A DNA stretch of 64,000 nucleotides from Bugula neritina (lineage: Eukaryota > Bryozoa > Gymnolaemata > Cheilostomatida > Bugulidae): positions 9,512,973-9,576,972 of the forward strand of contig OZ037770.1 of NCBI GenBank assembly GCA_964035545.1, read 5' to 3'. The stretch's first letter is position 1; each line of letters starts with the position of its first letter. The position numbers and the translations under genes were made by a program. Of the stretch, positions 24,101 to 33,974 are shown in pieces. Below the pieces are notes generated by a model. It searched no databases. It saw only the letters and a list, made by a program, of their open reading frames with translations, and was not told the DNA's origin.

Positions 24101-27100
24101 GGTGAGAAAGAGAGATTAGTGTACAGGTTTGGAATGAGAGGGATCAGAATGAATAGACTACTTGTCTTTCAACAGATTCATATGAATGGAAACAGTAAGT
24201 GGCGGTTTATAAGCTTCAGTTGCTGCGGATAATAAAAAGCTTGGCACACAACTTTTGACATATTGATAAAAATGTCTTGATTTTTATTTGAGTGCTTAAA
24301 AGATAAAACGTTACAAATATAGCAGCTTATTTTGTGTAGTTTTGTAATGCAACTCCTACTATGAAATGCTTTGTTTTTTTAGCCAGATCAAAAGTACAAA
24401 TATCTTCATCTACAGTAAGTCTATTTCCACACCTATTAGATTCAGTCATCATTCCTCAACCACCTATTTCGTATGCTATGCAAAACAGATCACGTTGGTA
24501 TGGAGTTCACGTGGGAAGAGTGATAGAGTTCTCTCATGCAGTGGTATATACCAGACATGGTACAGACTGTCCTGGTGTCACAAACTGCTGTGAGTATCAT
24601 GTCTGTGCTGGTTTACAAGTTACTAAACTTACTTTACTTGTATTTTATGTGAAAACAGTTAAAAAATTGTTATTTGTTAGCCTAAAGTATTTATTGGAAA
24701 GCATTATAAAATATTAAGATTTATTTTATTGCTACAAACAGCTTTAGTCAAATCTCTAAGAGATGTGAGAAGAAAGTGGTGGATTGATTAAATCAGTATA
24801 ATCACACAGTAGGGCATAATTAAATATAATTTATTTCTAGATATTGAGGCAACTACTAAAGTTACAGAAAAAAGCAGCAGTTACAACTAAAAACAAATAG
24901 TATTGTAAATTTTTGTACATATAATGCACGACATCTTCAAATATATTTGCTAGTAATGCAAATGTATTGGCAAATTGTTGATTGCTACCTCAACAGTAAG
25001 CGATATTTGGTGTTACAGTGTAACATCAGTGTATCTGTTGCCTGCAAAAAACCCACAAAATAACTGTTCAATTTTTTCTTGTATAAAACTTTTTCCCTCA
25101 CCAGGATTCCAACTCAGAACCTTATTATAGGCCTGCTAGCAGGTGTGATACTGTTACATTACAAGGGTCATTGAATGAACTTTACATTACGTTTTGATTT
25201 CAGATGAATACTTCAATGGCACATTAGTGAGTATAGGACCATACTATATACCAAGCCATATTCCTAGCAGGCTACCAGTTAATACCTATAGCCCTCAATG
25301 GCAACAGTGTACTTACTTGAGTAAACCCACGTCAAGTCGATACCTAATTGCGGGATGTGACCGTTTGGCACCATATGTTCGCTACCCACACCTACGTCTG
25401 TTAATGTTTGTTAAAATTCAGAGTTCCCAAACTTTTCATCTCACAGAAGTTGAAATATACCAGTTTCAGAGACCTCAATGTGAGTAAACATAGCAACTAC
25501 CAATGGTTTTGTTAAATTATCCTTATCATTTTTGTGAGTTGTCTTCCCTCTTTCACTTCTTTTGTTTGTTCTATACTATACTTTATGTGAGCCAGTTTTT
25601 GGCTGAAGTTTAGTGGTTTTAGAGTTCAGGAGGCACGATTTGCCCAAATATCGGACAATTTCGACAACGGAACTCCGACATTCATCCAAATTTCAGCCGA
25701 ATATCGAACCAACTTTCTGAAAAAATTTTTTGTTAGTATATAAGAGTCAGTCGATTACCAGCGCTTGCCCAAGACACACCAAGAGAAAAATAAAGAGACT
25801 ATTATTTCAAGTTTACAAAACACTTTTATTTGATCAACACTAATAAGCATGCAGATTGCTACATCTAAGTCCTAAATTTACCTAAAAATATTAGTGTACA
25901 GCAGCTCCAAACAAAAAATAGTAACCTATTGCTGAGACTAAAAAATAAAAATGGTATTGCTATTGGTGTTTTACTTCAGTTCCTTATTACAAGCTGGGTA
26001 ATGAGTGTGTAGAGAGCTGTCCAGATGGATTTCTACCAGATGAACAACTCAATTGTATACAATGTAATGGTGTGTGTGAGAAGTCATGTGACTTTGGTTC
26101 TACAGTATACAATGAACACAACTTTATGTCTCTTCCAAATGATTGCACATATATTTCTGGACATGTGATTCTCGACTTCAACAATTTCAATAGTATGTCT
26201 GAGTAAATTGTTATAATATTATACTTACTTGCATATGCATAACAGGATTGTATTATTATTATATTAGTATTATGATAATCTCACATTAGCAGCAACCACT
26301 TTGTTCAAAATTTTAATGACCCGCTTCAACTCTATTTAATTATTTCTCAATTATCATTTATCAATTAAAAATGTGTTTTGTGGAGAGAAAATTGCTATTC
26401 TACCAGTATACTGCATGGTATCAATTTCTTTTTGATAACTAACTAGCATTGTGTTAGTCTGCGTAGACTTTGAGTTTCTATGTAATAAACATTACAATAT
26501 ATTTTAGTTTAAACAACATACTTTTGCCAAAACCTAAATGAAATTAAGCTGCAGTATTTGTAATGATCTATTAAAAATGATTATGATGTATAAATTGTCA
26601 TAGCAATAATAATATCTATATACACGTACAGCTGCAATATTCATGAGATAACACCAAAAAATTGTAATAATAACACCAACCTTTATGTACATGTAGCTTG
26701 TACATCAAGTTCTTTGCAGTAACTTATTCTTGGTATTCAGTTTGCACTTTGAATTATTAATTTCTTTAAATGGTATTTTGATAGTCAAAAGAAGTTTATG
26801 AATTTAGCTTTGCTCTGCTTCTTATTTTTTCTTTTTTGCAAGTCCGAATATCTACTAAAATATAAATTTGAAAACAACTATTTATAGTTATAAGTATATG
26901 TAGAACTTTTTTTGCATTAAGGTGAGCTTAAAGTATAATGTCTTTGTGCTTTAAATTATAGCAACACACTGGAGAAATATAAGTCAAAGACTGTCTCATT
27001 CATTAAGCTCAATTAAAGTGATTTCAGGATCTCTGGTTATAAAGAGCAAATTCTCTCGTAACTCTGAATTTCTCACTGATCTCTCAATGCTACGGAACTT

Positions 27101-30100
27101 ACAGTTAATTTTAGGAGTTGGCAATTGGAGATCAAGCATACTTTGCAGTAACCCTTCTGCCCTACATTGTGACAGGTATATATAGCTGATTATTTATTTC
27201 CTAAGAACCAGTGTTCTGTTTCTGTCTACTCCAATAAGTTTTTTAGTGTTTATAAAATGAGTTTTGCTAATGCACAAGAGTGGCTTCTTATTAACTATAT
27301 AACCAATAGAAGCAATTCAATAATTTATTTTTAACGATCATAATAATTATTGTAAATGAAGTTAGTCTTATTTATGCCTCTTGCTTGTATTTTTACTTTT
27401 ATTTACTTAACTTTGTGCAATATGTTTTGTACTATCAAATTGCTTAAAAATGTAATGAAAAAAATTTGTTGCAATAATGAAACTGTTGCAAGTAAGCTTA
27501 GTTAGCCATCATTAAAATTAAAATCTTCACATAATTTGTACTTTTTTCAGTAAAGATATGTTGAACCTGCAGTGTAACTAATTTACTTGCATTTAAATCA
27601 TAAAACCATATTGTTACCTAAACGGATCAAGTTTAAAATTGTACCACAAAGTAGTTTTTAAATTTTGATCAGTTGGCAAAAATATAATTAAAACTAAAAC
27701 TAGTAAAAATGATTGAACTTTCAGGAGGTATGCAATAGTTTTGGATATTCCTACCCTCACTCAACTTATATTGGGTAATCTTCAAAGAATTAAAGGATCT
27801 GGTTCAATAAATACTCCCAACCTGTGTCTACCATCTATGGCAAATTTACTCTTTGCATTAAAAGTTACTTCAACGACTAACAACAACATAGTTAGCAACA
27901 CTTGCTCTTCATCAGGTAAGTTGTATGTTCTTAGTTATAAACTATTCAGATTTGTAAGATCTGGTTGCATGACCGCTCTTTAACAAAGTTTTTTTAAATT
28001 AATAATAGACATATATTTCATTAAGTGCTGTTGCCTATCTAAATACTTTTATTTAACTGCTGCTCCTGCAATATAACTAAGTTCAAGTTTTGAAAGTTTA
28101 TATGTTGAAGCCGACTCTTAAAATTAATTTTATTATCTGCATACTGAATATTTCTACAGCTGGAGTATCTTGTCACAGCGGATGTGCTATTGACTGTATT
28201 GGAACTAGCAATACTCAGTGTTTACCATGTCCACCTGGATCTCCTCCAGACTGTAGAAAATGTAGGAACTATGAGTTGACTAATGGAACTATCATCAGTT
28301 GTGGAACATGTCATGATGAATGTCTCGGGAAGTGCAGTGGACCTGTAAGTTATTATGTCTCTATAATTTGCTTTACAACTCATTTCAATACAGCTGATCT
28401 CAAACTTTTAAAAAAGAAATGATGTGTTCAATGGAGCAGTTAATCATGTGTCAGTTAAACTATCTATTATGTATGAAAATGCATCTTAAAAGCAATTTAC
28501 AACTATAGGTAACAAAGCTGCTCAGCTGATAAAAAAAAATTTTCAACTCAAATTCTCTTGCAAAAGTTTCAATTTAGTAAATTGCTATTTGTAGTGGCTT
28601 TTTAATTAGAATGCTAATAAAATATGATAATTTTTGATTAAATTAAAAAAATAATGAAAACGCTTACATAAGGCAAAAACAACATGGGCAGACTTATTTA
28701 TATTATACTAGTATAGTATTTTTAGTAAGGCTTTATTAAAATGAAAAAAACTACTGTTTCACTTGATTTTTTTAAAACGTAGTCATAATTCAAAAAATTG
28801 AAAAATATTTTATGATTTGTTTTCATTTTTATTTTTTCTTGTTGCTGATGCTAGTCAAAGTGCTATGTACTAACATGCTTCCATATTTTTTGCAGTTTTC
28901 ATCATTTTTAATTTGGCAAGAATTTGTTTATTACCATTTATAAGTAATAAACATAATATTGTTTCCTAGTAAACTTTTGGCAAACACACTTAAAACAACA
29001 GAATGAATTTGTTATAAAACTTTTATTTTTTTTGGTTTTTAGCTTGCAACTGATTGCGAAAAGTGCAAAAACTATCAGCTACAAGATCAATGCGTTAGTC
29101 AATGTTTTTCTAATACTACTCCTTCTCTAACAGCCAAAGTCTGTGTGAGTTGCCCTTCAAGAAAATTTCAAGAAACGTGAGAAGTTATGAAGATTCTTTA
29201 GATTATGTTTGTATTTAGATGGCACTTGGAATTTTTATAACTGCTGCATATAACTTTGCTATATACTTTGCCATAACATCACTGTGGCCAATATATACTG
29301 ATGAATTTTGCCATATTTGTTTCTAAATAAGCTTTTTTTGCTTAAAAAGTGTTATGCAGGTATTGCATCCTATAGTTAATATTTTAGAATTGCCTTTTTT
29401 TATCAAGAATTAAAAACTTTTAAATGCTTCTTTTAATAGGGAAAAAGTGAACATGTACAAGTTACAGCTGTCATACGATGGAAATGGTACGCTGGACTGG
29501 TTTACACAGTTTCTACCTGGTTGCAAAAACTCTTGTCAAACGATAAACAATTATTTGCTGGAGATATACAACTCCACTGGTTCTCTGATAGTTAAGCAAC
29601 ACATTGATTCAAGTAAAAAGTCTAATTTAATAATTTAGTGATGACCATGCATAGCGATCATTATTTGATTGATTAAAAAACCGAAACGTTATAAATCTTG
29701 CATAATAATTTAAAGAATAAAGCTGAATTTAGCATTAACTTTTTTTATTTCTAGCAAAAATTGGTTTTGAACATTTAAATGTTTGTTTACGAAAACTGTG
29801 ATCACTTGTATAAAAGTTATACAATTATCTGCATATTCCAGCACTAGCACCAGTAGGCTGATACTATAAGTGACGTTCAAAAATTTGATATGTCATAGAA
29901 TGATAGATTTAAATAACACATTATAAAACATCATTATATTTTGCTCATATTGTTCAAAACCAAATATCTTACAAACTGGGACTGTACGACATAGAAAATA
30001 TAATGTCATTATTAGCAGCAATATAGACAGTGTAAAGAGATTCCTCATTTAAAGTATTGTTAATAGATGGTGAATTTTCTATCAGACTCTGTTTTTATGT

Positions 30101-32269
30101 CTTTTTACAGATAACAACAGTGTGGATCTGAAATACCTGATAAATGAATCTGCTGTGTACGGTTTCATTCTGCTGCTAAATTCCAGTGAATCTGATCTTT
30201 TGGCAACATGTCTTCAAGTACTCTTAAAATTGACAGGTATTTTATGATGCTCAAGTTCTGTAGTCTACATGTACCCAAATATAATAGGCTGAATATTAAG
30301 TTTATATTGTATGTAGTTGTTTGGTTGTCATCCTATATATAGTGGTTTAAAAGAAATTGAATTTTTAAATCTCAAGTCATGCCCGTGATGGACAATTTAT
30401 TTTTATGTTGATGACTCATAAATTTAAAGTTAAAGTGGGAAAATTTTTGCTTCCTAAAACTTAGGCAAAGTGTGTCAAATTTCATGTTTAAAAGTAACCT
30501 GTACTATGTAGTTAAAAAAATAGTCCATATTTCTTTTGAATTAACCTGAATAAATATGAATAAGCATAGCATAATTGGTTTATATATTTCATAAACAGAA
30601 GTAACTACCAATCCATTACCAACAACTACTGTCTCAAATGACCACAAAGACAAAGAAGTTACTGGCAACGTAAAACTCATTACATCTACACAGACTAAGC
30701 TTATAAGTGGACTCATCCCAACAATCATTGGCACATTAATTGCTTTGTTTATGTTGGTAGGTGTTTTACCATTAAGTTCTTGTTGTATATATGATAAAAA
30801 AGTAGTTGGCGGATTATAATTCCAAAGATGCATTCAACGGCAATACTCTTGTTTTATATTATATTTCATATTATTAAGGATTACTGCATGTATAAACTTG
30901 TAAACTTTCAAATTTGAAACCGATTTTCTTATTTTTTGCTAAAACTACCTGCCCAGTGTTTTTCCTCTTAAGTTATTTTAAGTATAGATAAAAAAACATT
31001 CATCAATAAGGAAATCTTTAAGCTATTATATTATAAAACTGTTGCTGACAGTTGGCACGTATATTTATTCTGCATGCAAAGAAACAAAGAAAGCTATTAT
31101 TAAATTAAAAAAAATCAAGCGGTTCATAGTCGATGTTCCTGTGAGAAACCCCTGATGGAAAGGGTTGATGTCAAAGTGGGCTAAAGACTTATTTAAATGA
31201 ATCACAGGAGCAAATATGACTGGATGCTCTTCTTAATACACCAATGACCTTTGTCTGAGTTTGAACCCATGACCTCCTGTTTACTAGGCAAACGTTCTAA
31301 CCTCTAGAACACGGCTGTTTCATTATTAATAAATTGTGGAAGCTAAATAAACTAAAAAATGTTTCTCAGGCTCTAAACTTTTAATAAATTTTATTTGCTA
31401 AATCAGAATGCACTATATAATATATATACATAGTTGTAAAAAGAAACGCTTTTTAGCTTTAGTAGCATGTGATGATGCTGGTGAGGACTTTAGATTCTTC
31501 AAAGTTTTATGTCGCTGTTTAGTAAAATGCTCTCATGCGGAAATTGTAGGTCGGGATTTCAACTCTTGGCTATATACGGTTTCGTAAAAAGAAAAGCATA
31601 TCAGCAGATCTAAAGAGTAAATCAAATCTAAAGAGTAAATCAGATATAAGGAGTAAAACCAGCAGCAAGCAAATGGGTGATTTACAAACAAACACAGATA
31701 GCATGTCAAATATAAAGGAAGAAGAAAATGATGAAAATAGCATAAACAGCAACCAAGAAAATAATTTCCAGGAAGCCAGTGAGGTAAATACAGAAAATTT
31801 GTCTTCACTAAATAAAACAGGATCAAAAATGAACAAGTTTGGTCAGAGCAAAAGAGTTGCACATCATGCAGGTGATACTAAGACAAAAGCTGCTCCATCT
31901 GCTAATAAAATGGCTGCAGCTGTAAAACTACTCGGTCAAAAGGCATCAAGAAACAATTATAAGAGAGTGAAACCTCTAAGCCAGAACGCAGTAGATTTAG
32001 TAAATGTTTCTGGTGCCTTAAACCAGTTTATGGGAAAACTCAAAACTAAGCAAAAACAGTATGGCGAAGCAGAAAAAATACCTTCTGGAAACAAGATTAA
32101 TCCAACTGCTGAAGCGGTAGCTCAAATGTCTGACAATAACGTTACAACAACCAAAATGAACTATAAACCAAATAAAAATGTTATAAGAACGACTAATGAT
32201 AAAAAAGGTGGGCGAACTAAGGTCAAGGTGAAAAAGAAAATTAAAGGTAAAAAACATAAAAAACAATGA
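17245..32269 (+). CDS. Gene A: kinase-less ErbB-like receptor with two fucolectin-like domains (19 exons)
   Basis: Exons: 17245-17320, 17563-17802, 19115-19252, 20388-20507, 21297-21526, 22884-23001, 23624-23803, 23946-24194, 24383-24589, 25204-25479, 25980-26192, 26962-27175, 27725-27915, 28160-28344, 29043-29176, 29440-29612, 30111-30236, 30599-30756, 31550-32269. All introns are GT-AG, every junction keeps phase, and the total is 3,948 bases (1,315 residues plus stop). The start is chosen because it opens a signal peptide (MTYKTVVVSLFFLSF). Domain order matches ErbB receptors (L1, furin-like CR1, L2, CR2, membrane span). Two galactose-binding-like domains interrupt CR1, and no kinase follows the membrane span. 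It is likely a plasma-membrane glycoprotein with many N-x-S/T sites. Ligand and function are unknown. The exon model is mine, from splice signals and homology between copies; it needs RNA support. Confidence 0.82.
20571..20670. repeat. (TA)n microsatellite
   Basis: About 100 bases of alternating T and A with one interruption near 20640. It lies in intron 4 of gene A and directly precedes the first copy of the repeat at 20671. Confidence 0.95.
20671..21003 (+). repeat. Duplicated ~60-base repeat flanked by microsatellites
   Basis: CCTCAATCTGTG...CAGC begins two copies, at 20671-20732 and 20943-21003. Both continue through TTTGTCCCCTCATCAGCACA to ACAGAGTAC. They are 272 bases apart, the first preceded by (TA)n and the second followed by (CA)n. 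This looks like part of a repeat element with microsatellite-prone ends. Confidence 0.75.
21004..21107. repeat. Compound (CA/CG)n-(TA)n microsatellite
   Basis: A run of CA with several CG steps (21004-21056) passes into (TA)n to 21107. It is in intron 4 of gene A. Confidence 0.95.
21297..23001 (+). CDS. Gene A exons 5-6: first part of furin-like Cys-rich region CR1
   Basis: Exon 5 has densely spaced cysteines in the ErbB CR1 order: CVAACNGNCWGP, then CQKLPVQCHASCSNGCYG, then CCSSYCNGGCKGP. Exon 6 continues with YEGCP and ends CVSQCPG. In ErbB receptors this segment flows straight into the next Cys module; here that module comes only in exon 11, after the inserted domains. Confidence 0.82.
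21640..22060. repeat. Low-complexity TATTA-rich DNA in intron 5
   Basis: Degenerate TATTATA and ATATAAT steps over about 400 bases with no strict period. A similar block lies at 23090-23570 in intron 6. Confidence 0.7.
22618..22792 (-). repeat. SINE, V-like family, in intron 5
   Basis: On the minus strand it begins GCCGTGGTCTAGGATTTTCG and carries AATTGCTCTTGTGCCTCAT and the family tail with GTGATAGTGACTATAAAC. It is more diverged than the copy at 14153. Confidence 0.65.
23326..23400 (-). repeat. tRNA-derived SINE or tRNA relic in intron 6
   Basis: The minus strand reads GGCTCCGTGGTGTAATGG, then GCTTGCAAGC and a B-box-like GGGCTTGATTCCCAG, trailed by CAATTATTTCAC. It matches the pair at 57981-58285 in layout. 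Mismatches in the acceptor stem argue against a working tRNA. Confidence 0.5.
23624..25479 (+). CDS. Gene A exons 7-10: two fucolectin/F5/8C-like domains inserted in CR1
   Basis: Exons 7+8 (23624-23803, 23946-24194) and 9+10 (24383-24589, 25204-25479) each encode a domain of about 145-160 residues. Both show W-x-V...R-x-F-x-H-A-x-x-V-x-T-R...C near the middle (exon 7 WWTVTYPRTFLFHSAILVTR; exon 9 WYGVHVGRVIEFSHAVVYTR), as in the WWxVDLG...V-x-I-x-NR-x-x-C core of FTP/F5/8C domains. The second ends FHLTEVEIYQF, the classic L-x-x-x-EVEVYG terminal strand. Such domains usually bind sugars or lipids outside the cell. Each pair starts and ends in phase 1. The sugar-binding residues of true fucolectins cannot be confirmed by eye. 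The first copy is the more diverged. Confidence 0.72.
25100..25165 (-). repeat. tRNA-like relic in intron 9
   Basis: Minus strand: CACACCTGCTAGCAGGCC then a B-box-like GAGTTGGAATCCTGG. It is like the other tRNA-derived copies but lacks a clear AATTATTT tail. Confidence 0.4.
25980..27915 (+). CDS. Gene A exons 11-13: end of CR1 and L2 domain
   Basis: Exon 11 resumes the Cys-rich pattern (CVESCPDGF, CIQCNGVCEKSCDFG) and enters L2 (CTYISGHVILDF, as in the C-x-x-I-x-G-x-L strand of ErbB L2). Exon 12 has VISGSLVIKSKF and LGVGNWRSSILC. Exon 13 has the closing turn NTPNLCLPS. Exon lengths (213, 214, 191) equal those in gene C module 2. The sequence is more diverged from gene C than the exons further 3', which lie in the inverted duplication. 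Confidence 0.83.
28160..30236 (+). CDS. Gene A exons 14-17: second Cys-rich region and juxtamembrane domain
   Basis: Exon 14 has CR2 (SCHSGCAIDCIGTSNTQCLP and CGTCHDECLGKCSGP) and exon 15 adds CEKCKNYQLQDQCVSQC and CVSCPS. This second Cys-rich region after L2 is what separates ErbB from insulin-receptor layout. Exons 16-17 encode a conserved segment of about 100 residues (MYKLQLSYDGNGTLDWFTQF, two close cysteines, NNYLLEIYN). I do not recognise it; it may be a small beta-fold. Exon 17 leads to the membrane-proximal stalk. Confidence 0.8.
30599..32269 (+). CDS. Gene A exons 18-19: membrane span and lysine-rich cytoplasmic tail
   Basis: Exon 18 has a Thr-rich stalk and the start of the membrane segment (LISGLIPTIIGTLIALFML). 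Exon 19 (31550-32269) completes it with GYIRFRKKK, a stop-transfer signal. The tail of about 230 residues is rich in K, N, S and E and ends in a strongly basic run (VKVKKKIKGKKHKKQ). There is no kinase: no glycine loop, HRD or DFG. A 6-residue repeat (KSDLKS-like) lies just inside the membrane. Gene C has the same tail with 12 substitutions over 198 aligned residues plus extra repeat units. Confidence 0.82.
31118..31320 (-). repeat. SINE, V-like family, inside the inverted-duplication arm
   Basis: Minus strand: tRNA-like head AGCCGTGTTCTAGAGGTTAG, B-box-like GGGTTCAAACTC, core AAGAGCATCCAGTCATATTT and tail TTTCTCACAGGAACATCGAC. The matching copy at 51670-51885 is in the other arm, so the insertion predates the duplication. 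Confidence 0.8.
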
Positions 32270-32779
32270 GGGAGCGGATCATATCTTTTATATGTAACTG
32301 CATAACCAAATTTTCAACAATCTAATTATGTTTTCCCTGTCAGTTTTCTGCATTCCCAAACTTCATGTACTCACAATACCAAAAACGTAAGTTCTGGTAA
32401 AACAATCAGTATCTTACAATAACAGAGAAATCAGGAAGGCTGGTGAATTTGGCTATGCTTGAGTCAGTATCATGTATGTAATGCAACTGATTTATGTTAT
32501 TGTAGATCATATTTATCAGACACATCAGCTTTCTGTTCCATATTTTGAGATATATGGCAATATGTTGCATGCTTTGTATTACTGTTTATATAACTACTGC
32601 CATGCTGTATCAATTCTAATAAGTTATACATGTATATTATGTGTCTTTATTATTGTATTGTTTTAACAATTGATATGATGTTACAAATTACGATCTTTTA
32701 CCATTATTGAAGCAAAACTATTAATGGTCATAGATGATAGGTGTTCATATTTTAAGGTTTTTCCACATATTATAGCTAC

Positions 32780-32924
32780 ATTATATTATATTATATTATA
32801 TTATATTATATTATATTATATTATATTATATTATATTATGTTATGTTATGTTATATTATATTATATTATAGTATATTATATTATATTATATTATATTATA
32901 TTATATTATATTATATTATATTAT
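32780..32924. repeat. (TATTA)n minisatellite
   Basis: About 29 units of a 5-base repeat with a few G substitutions near 32840-32870. The other arm has no such expansion (about 50190), so it grew after the duplication. Confidence 0.95.
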
Positions 32925-33507
32925 ACGGTAGAGTATTCCTAACCCATTAAACCAGCATATTTTATTTTACATCGTAAGTTATTATTACTTGCAAATTTAT
33001 ACAAACCATCAAGACAAATAAGTCACAAACACTTAGACATCAAGAGAGTGAGTAGCTATAATAGAAGCTTTTAAAAGGCAAAAATTGAAGTTTTTTCTTG
33101 ACATATTTTAGATGTGGTTCATGAACAGTTGTAATATAAGCTACAAAACTATGAAAAGCTATAAAATTGCAAAACATATAATCAGACTAGAACGCTATGG
33201 CTTAACTACACTAGCTCTGTTTCAATGTGTGTTTTAACATGTAGCTCTATAACAAACCTAATAAACAATAGAGGTTATGCTGCTTCATAAATGCTCAGTA
33301 ATATCCAACAAGAAGCTAAACTCTTAGGCAGAGTAGACTGTGCATTGTTATATGAGCAGTAAAATGATATTGCCATTATCAAGATTCTAACTACTAGACT
33401 ACTTTATATTCAGTCAGTCTAGTATTAGAGAATTAGTTTAGTATAGCTGCAAATGATTGAGCCATCAACTGAATCATAAGTCACATGACTTTCTTTGGTT
33501 TGTTATA

Positions 33508-33633
33508 ATGGCTGACACAGCTCTATACGTACCATATATAATCAATCGTGCTGACAGAGTTAGAAATGCAAATTTTAATAAAATACATGAAGAAATTTTA
33601 GAGCATACTGGTACTGGTACCAAAAACCATTAA
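33508..33633 (+). pseudogene. Decayed copy of a small ORF downstream of gene A
   Basis: Begins MADTALYVPY and follows the 62-codon frame at 49389-49577 for about 30 codons. It has lost four codons and then frame, ending early at 33633. No family recognised. Confidence 0.4.
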
Positions 33634-33974
33634 AAAGGTTGCAATAAGTATATATTATTTTATAACTGCATAATTTAATTTTTTTGCAAAAACATTTTAA
33701 CAAGCAATTTGATGAATTGTGAGATGTTGACATGCAATAAGAAATTTTTGTGCAAAATGACAGGTTTTGGATCTAAAAAATACAATAAATAGACTTATAA
33801 AAGCTCTAAAAAGGCTTCAAAAAATACAGCAAAAAATATACAACATGCCTTCTGACTTCTATCTTTAGCTTTAGGAACATTCAGTACATCACATTGCATC
33901 ACATACAACACATTGAGTACAATTCAGTCTAGATTAGCAATGGGGCAATAATACTACTGACTAAGTGGACGTAT

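Larger units (their letters stand above)
28160..33972. repeat. Left arm of a 5.8-kb inverted duplication
   Basis: From exon 14 of gene A through introns, exons 15-19 and 1.7 kb of downstream flank, the sequence matches the reverse complement of 49089-54850 with few differences, introns included. The match fails just upstream of exon 14, where the two introns differ. The arm ends at 33972-33974, where a transposon begins. Confidence 0.9.

Noticed and set aside
24361-24717. 118-codon ORF around gene A exon 9 as a separate gene
   Set aside because: Only 24383-24589 is exon; the rest is intron on both sides of clear AG and GT sites.
31570-31862. Minus-strand ORFs opposite the gene A tail (and plus-strand ones at 51118-51465)
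   Set aside because: They are shadows of the lysine-rich tail: hydrophobic strings that come from the complement of AAA/GAA codons.
32724-32942. 72-codon ORF of repeated YYIILYYIIL
   Set aside because: It is the translation of the (TATTA)n repeat.
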